From NCBI GenBank assembly GCA_910579755.1, contig CAJTVB010000002.1, positions 62,001 through 126,000 of the forward strand: a stretch of 64,000 nt of DNA. The letters are read 5' to 3'. Positions 60,376-64,000 of this stretch are shown here, one piece after another (within the stretch, counting starts at the first letter, position 1; the number at the start of each line of letters is the position of its first letter). A program made the position numbers and the translations under genes. The notes below the pieces were generated by a model, which was not told the DNA's origin, did not search any database, and worked only from the letters and a program-made list of their open reading frames with translations. The DNA comes from an uncultured Acetatifactor sp. (GTDB lineage Bacteria; Bacillota; Clostridia; Lachnospirales; Lachnospiraceae).

Positions 60376-61626
60376 ATGGGGAAATTTTTCAGTGATGAAG
60401 TGGAGAAGGCGCTGTGTTATATCTATTATGATCTGCGCGCCGGAAGAGGAGCGGAGGGCTACAGGATCCTTGAAAAGGCTTCGGAGGCCGGGGACGGCGA
60501 TGCCAGCTGTATTTTGGCACGATGCCTGTGCGGCACCCAGTATGTCTGGGGAGGCCATGACTTTCCGGAGGACGATGACAAGGCGGTGAAGTTGATGCAC
60601 AAAGCGGTGGAGCAGGGGAGCGCCATCGGTGTGTTGCTGGCTTTGCGAAGCGGAGAGCTGAAGCCTGATGTGAAAAGAAAAATGACCTTTTCCAATTTGC
60701 AGGAGGCCTTTGAGGTGGTGTTGGAAAAGGCACAGGAAGGGGATCCCTTCTGCCAGTACACAGTAGGAAATGTGTATTTCTGGTGGGATTTTGTGAAGAT
60801 CCAGAATATCAGAAGGCATTCCTTTCCCAATGAGGCGGCATATAAGGCCTGCATGAGGGAGAATATTTCCAAGTGCGAGGATTGGTTCTGGAAGGCTCTG
60901 CGGGGCGGGATGTATTTTGCCGCCAACAATCTGAACCGGTATTATACCCAGGGGGATGAGGATCTTATCGCGCCCCAGCCGGAGAAGGCAAAGGATATTT
61001 ACAAAATCGGAGCGGAACTGGGGTCTCCGATCCTGCAGTATATTCACGGGGATAACCTGATGGAACAAAAGAGGGAGGCCGAAGCGCTGGAGTGGTACCG
61101 GAAGGCGGCGGAGGGCGGACAGTTTGAGTGCTGGTACATACTGGGAAATGCCTATGAGAAGGGCAAACTGGTTCCCAAGGATCCGGCGGAAGCAGCCAGG
61201 TGCTATGAAAAGGGACTTATGCAGAAGCGGGATACCTCCAAAAAGGTGGGGTGTGCCAATTGTCTGGGCGCTTTATATTATGAGGGACAAGGGGTTTATC
61301 AGGATTATGACAGGGCATTTAATCTGCTTCACTATGCATGGGAGCATGGAAGTACCTGGGGCGTATGCTATCTGGGCAAGTGCTATTACCGGGGCTGGGG
61401 AACGGAGCAGGATTTTGTGAAGGCCAGGGAATTTCTGGAGAAGGTAAACTGGGTAAACAAAGAGGCGTACTATATGCTGGGAACCATATATGGTCAGGGA
61501 CTGGGGACGGCGCCGGATATTGAGAAAGGGGTACAGTACCTGAAGAAAGCCGGAGACTATCAGGAGGCTTCAGCTGAGCTGAAAAAATATAAGAAGACTC
61601 TTTTTGGAAAGTGGGTGCGCAGGTAA
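60376..61626 (+). CDS. Sel1-repeat / TPR-like protein
   Basis: A 416-residue soluble protein made of Sel1-like helical repeats with the pattern A..Y.KA...G: AEALEWYRKAAEGGQFECWY, ILGNAYEKGKLVPKDPAEAA, NCLGALYYEGQGVYQDYDRA, LGKCYYRGWGTEQDFVKARE and MLGTIYGQGLGTAPDIEKGV. No signal peptide. AAGGGAGA precedes the ATG. Sel1 repeats mediate protein binding; the partner is unknown. A bidirectional terminator follows. Confidence 0.88.
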   Translation: MGKFFSDEVEKALCYIYYDLRAGRGAEGYRILEKASEAGDGDASCILARCLCGTQYVWGGHDFPEDDDKAVKLMHKAVEQGSAIGVLLALRSGELKPDVKRKMTFSNLQEAFEVVLEKAQEGDPFCQYTVGNVYFWWDFVKIQNIRRHSFPNEAAYKACMRENISKCEDWFWKALRGGMYFAANNLNRYYTQGDEDLIAPQPEKAKDIYKIGAELGSPILQYIHGDNLMEQKREAEALEWYRKAAEGGQFECWYILGNAYEKGKLVPKDPAEAARCYEKGLMQKRDTSKKVGCANCLGALYYEGQGVYQDYDRAFNLLHYAWEHGSTWGVCYLGKCYYRGWGTEQDFVKAREFLEKVNWVNKEAYYMLGTIYGQGLGTAPDIEKGVQYLKKAGDYQEASAELKKYKKTLFGKWVRR

Positions 61627-61693
61627 TACCTGCACATACCCATGGACTGGCGGCACCCGTCCATACCCGTGGAGAAATGCAAATTAGAAAAGA

Positions 61694-61729
61694 AAAAATC
61701 TGGCGGATTATGCATCCTGCCAGATTTTT
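61694..61729. terminator. Bidirectional terminator overlapping the XRE stop
   Basis: AAAAATCTGGC (61694-61704) / GCCAGATTTTT (61719-61729): 11 bp perfect. The A-run and T-run make it work in both directions, ending the Sel1 gene (+) and the XRE gene (-). The XRE stop codon (61708-61710) lies in the loop. Confidence 0.85.
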
Positions 61730-62040
61730 AATGTCTCCAGAAGCTTTCTCTTTCTGCTGTCGTCCATTTTGGAGATGAGAGCCTGCAGTTCATTGTCAAG
61801 AGCCGTTTTCTTATATTCCGGTTCCACCTTTCCGATCAGAGAATCCAGAGAAATATTCATCAGCTTTGCATAATACATCAAAATACGCAGAGACATGGCA
61901 GTGCGGTTATTCTCAACATTGCTGATATAGCCAGGGGTTACGTTCAGGGCAGCGGCTACCTCCGCCTGTGTCAGTTTCATTTGGATGCGCAGATCTTTGA
62001 TCTGTGACCCAAGGTTGTCAAATTCTTCATCACGCATCAT
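61708..62040 (-). CDS. XRE-family transcriptional regulator
   Basis: Start at ATG 62040 (MMRDEEFDN) after GGAGGG; the next ATG (62037) is equally possible, and a TTG at 62052 overlaps the site. The 110-residue protein has an XRE HTH (QIKDLRIQMKLTQAEVAAAL then NVTPGYISNVENNRTAMSLR) and a C-terminal helical tail (ELQALISKMDDSRKRKLLET). It may act on its own promoter or on neighbours; target unknown. Last codons form one arm of the terminator. Confidence 0.88.
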   Translation of the reverse strand: MMRDEEFDNLGSQIKDLRIQMKLTQAEVAAALNVTPGYISNVENNRTAMSLRILMYYAKLMNISLDSLIGKVEPEYKKTALDNELQALISKMDDSRKRKLLETLKIWQDA

Positions 62041-62234
62041 TCTACCCTCCAATAGGCATTTATCCTATAAAAAACAGTATATAATAAATTTGGCAGAATT
62101 TAAACTTACTTTTTTGAAAAAATGAATTGTATTAATATAAAAAAGGGTTATTTTGCATACTTTCAACAAAATATTTTGTAAAAATTTAGAAATTTAAGGT
62201 TCCTTGAACATTATATTTTTTTCAGACAAATGCT

Positions 62235-63584
62235 TCAAATCACAGAGGTATGTTCAAACCCTTTCATCCATTTACCTGTGCGGTATCGGGCGTAGGAAAT
62301 AGCCCAGTTTGCGAACCAGCCCACAGGAATGGAACACCAGACCATGGAGATGCCGAATATGGGAGCCAGAGCCATGGATACCGTAACCCGGATAAAAAGG
62401 TTTACCAGGTTGGCCACCGTAAACAGCTTCATGTCGCCGGCTCCCCGCAAAAGCCCGTCTACGGCCATCTTGAAGCCGATGAGGCAGAAAAACCACCCCA
62501 TAAAGGTCAGATAGTCGCATCCTGTGGATACGGCATCAGGAGTGCCGTCGCTTCCCAGAAAGAGGGAGATCAAAGGGCGTGAAAAGCATTCCAGTGCAAG
62601 GCAGATCAGTACGGAGAAGAAAATCACCATTTTATTGGCGGCATGATACCCTTCCACCACCCGTTTTTCCTGCCGGGCGCCTATGTTCTGCGCCGCGAAG
62701 GAGGAGATGGCGTTGCCGATTCCCGCCATGGGGACCACGCAGATGGACTCGATCCGCATGCCGGCGGAGAAGCCTGCCAGGGCCTGGGAGCCAAAACCGT
62801 TTACCACAGACTGGACCAGCATCATGCCTATGGACACGATGGACTGCTGGAGAATGGAGGGCAGAGCAATCCGGGTCATGTCGCACATTTCTCCAAAAGA
62901 AAAGAGACTTGTGGGGCCGCAGCTTAAATTTTTCAGGACCAGAAGGAATACGACAAAGGACAGAAGAGCAGAAAGCCCCTGGGCGATCAGGGTGGCCCAG
63001 GCGGCTCCCGCCACACCCAGACCAAATCGCCCCACCATTACCAGATCCAGGGCAATGTTAAACAGTGAGGAAAAGATCAGGAAGCAGAGAGGGATCCTGG
63101 ACTTTCCCAGTGCATTAAACATAGAAGAAATCACATTATACATAAACAGAAAAGGAAGTCCCAAAAAGTAGATGCGCAGATAATCTGTGGCCATGTCCAG
63201 CACATCGGAAGGGGTTTTCAAAGCAATCATAATGTGCCGGCCAAAAAACAGGCCGAAAAGGGCCAGCAGAAGACTCACAGCCAGAAAGGCGATAAAGGCA
63301 GTGGATACGGCCAGCTTCATTTTGCTGTATTCCTTTGCACCAAAATAGCGGCTGACAATGACGGAGGCTCCAATACCGCCGCCGATAGCCACACAGATAA
63401 AAATATTAGTCAATGAATAGGAGGCGCCCACTGCGGCCAGTGCCGGTTCGCCCACCATCCGCCCCACGATGGCCGAGTCCGCCATGGTATAAGTCTGCTG
63501 AAACAAATTCCCCACAATCATGGGCAGGGCAAAAAGTATCAGGGCATTCAGAGGCTTTTTCTGTATCAGATAATCGTTATTCAA
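62235..63584 (-). CDS. MATE-family efflux transporter
   Basis: Start taken as TTG 63584, 8 bases after GGGAGG, giving MNNDYLIQKKPLNALILFAL; an ATG at 63611 precedes that site. About 449 residues with twelve membrane helices in two halves. MATE landmarks are ALPMIVGNLFQQTYTMADSA and, in the second half, IALPSILQQSIVSIGMMLVQ. It exports cationic or amphipathic compounds with Na+ or H+. The gap 62053-62234 is A/T-rich and holds nothing else. Confidence 0.92.
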   Translation of the reverse strand: MNNDYLIQKKPLNALILFALPMIVGNLFQQTYTMADSAIVGRMVGEPALAAVGASYSLTNIFICVAIGGGIGASVIVSRYFGAKEYSKMKLAVSTAFIAFLAVSLLLALFGLFFGRHIMIALKTPSDVLDMATDYLRIYFLGLPFLFMYNVISSMFNALGKSRIPLCFLIFSSLFNIALDLVMVGRFGLGVAGAAWATLIAQGLSALLSFVVFLLVLKNLSCGPTSLFSFGEMCDMTRIALPSILQQSIVSIGMMLVQSVVNGFGSQALAGFSAGMRIESICVVPMAGIGNAISSFAAQNIGARQEKRVVEGYHAANKMVIFFSVLICLALECFSRPLISLFLGSDGTPDAVSTGCDYLTFMGWFFCLIGFKMAVDGLLRGAGDMKLFTVANLVNLFIRVTVSMALAPIFGISMVWCSIPVGWFANWAISYARYRTGKWMKGFEHTSVI

Positions 63585-63620
63585 AGCGGTCACCCTCCCA
63601 GTTGCAATCATACCCTATCT

Positions 63621-63684
63621 ATAATATAATAGCCGCAGAGGAAAAGCAAGCGGCTGCGCCAGCAGACATTTGCTTTTCCTGCGG
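63621..63684 (-). promoter_or_regulatory. Promoter of the MATE gene within a long inverted repeat
   Basis: On the minus strand TTGCTT (63649-63644), 17 bases, TATTAT (63626-63621). The -35 lies in an inverted repeat: CCGCA-GA-GGAAAAGCAA (63633-63649) against TTGCTTTTCC-TGCGG (63670-63684), 15 pairs with a 2-base bulge. A regulator site or transcript hairpin is possible. Confidence 0.5.
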
Positions 63685-63783
63685 CATTAGCGAGAAAGCG
63701 TCCGGCACAAGCCGGACAGGAAGCGCGTCAGCGCGGGCTTTCGAGCGGGAAGAAGGACTCCCGAGTTTTTTAATGGAGGCAAA

Positions 63784-64000
63784 ATGAAGAATTATAAGCT
63801 GATAATAGAATATGACGGAAGCCGCTATTATGGCTGGCAGCGGCAGCCGGGGCACAACACGATTCAGGGCAAGGTGGAGAATATATTGTCCATCTTGTGC
63901 GGGAAAGAGATTGAGGTGATCGGAGCAGGAAGAACGGATGCGGGGGTTCATGCCAGGGGAATGGCAGCCAATGCTTTCATGGATACGCCCCTTTCCGCGG
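63784..64000 (+). CDS. truA: tRNA pseudouridine synthase A (3' partial)
   Basis: Start at ATG 63784 after TGGAGGC. The first 72 residues are present: YKLIIEYDGSRYYGWQRQPG, NTIQGKVENILSILCGKEIE and the catalytic motif GAGRTDAGVHARG with the active Asp. TruA converts uridine 38-40 of tRNA anticodon arms to pseudouridine. The gene runs off the right edge. The leader has GC-rich repeats (GTCCGGC-ACAA-GCCGGAC, 63699-63716; CGGGA/TCCCG before TTTTTT, 63746-63771) that could attenuate. Confidence 0.93.
   Translation, partial: MKNYKLIIEYDGSRYYGWQRQPGHNTIQGKVENILSILCGKEIEVIGAGRTDAGVHARGMAANAFMDTPLSA

Noticed and set aside
1..64000. CRISPR arrays, tRNA, rRNA and riboswitches
   Set aside because: Scanned by eye; repeats found are tandem coding repeats or dispersed palindromes without regular spacers, and no cloverleaf or known aptamer core was recognised. 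A covariance-model search would settle this.

Overview
The window reads as chromosomal DNA of an anaerobic gut Bacillota, most likely a Lachnospiraceae-type clostridium. This is inferred from GC-moderate coding, strong AGGAGG ribosome sites, frequent TTG/GTG starts, LytTR-DUF3021 and TipAS-type MerR regulators, an Rpn/PDDEXK_2 protein, and carbohydrate ABC importers without their own ATPases. The species cannot be named from the sequence alone. No tRNA, rRNA, CRISPR array or complete insertion sequence was seen.

Region 1 (1-12.8 kb, all +) is a beta-glucan utilisation operon. It holds an NHL/TPR/Yip1 membrane protein (5' end outside the window), a DUF5696 exported protein, two sugar ABC permeases, a lipoprotein GH16 beta-glucanase, a large GH94-like phosphorylase, a GH30 glucanase and a second GH16 without a signal peptide. 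The likely scheme is surface cleavage of beta-1,3 (and 1,6) glucan, import of oligosaccharides, then cytoplasmic trimming and phosphorolysis. The matching solute-binding protein is not in the window and may lie to the left.

Region 2 (12.9-22.7 kb) is mixed: a LytTR/DUF3021/GNAT/ABC exporter/GyrI-like run, a 5'-truncated STAND-like NTPase remnant, a CDP-alcohol phosphatidyltransferase, a sigma/anti-sigma pair, a sugar nucleotidyltransferase and an MmcQ/YjbR protein.

Region 3 (22.7-38.2 kb) is an accessory stretch. It has a PLD-helicase-DUF3427 protein with an adjacent NUDIX enzyme, a broken GNAT gene, an Rpn nuclease, a truncated XRE gene, a GNAT/MerR pair, Hsp20 under a CIRCE site, a WYL-like/SF1 helicase/DUF2726 nuclease fusion, and a MacB-type exporter with a very long coiled coil. 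Palindromic repeats bracket the Hsp20-helicase-nuclease segment. One repeat copy is interrupted by a 116-bp MITE-like element with a 4-bp target duplication.

Region 4 (38.3-64 kb) holds a GT-C-like membrane protein, a HAD phosphatase and two sugar loci. The first is an alpha-glucan locus: LacI regulator, MalE/F/G-type importer, pullulanase, debranching enzyme, lipoprotein alpha-amylase and a zinc-ribbon protein. The second is a galacto/lacto-N-biose locus: AraC regulator, importer, small membrane protein and GH112 phosphorylase. The window ends with a NUDIX hydrolase, a Sel1-repeat protein, an XRE regulator, a MATE transporter and the start of truA. The strongest candidates for an undescribed system are the WYL-like/SF1/DUF2726 fusion and the PLD-helicase/NUDIX pair. 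The best-supported mobile feature is the MITE nested in the palindromic repeat.
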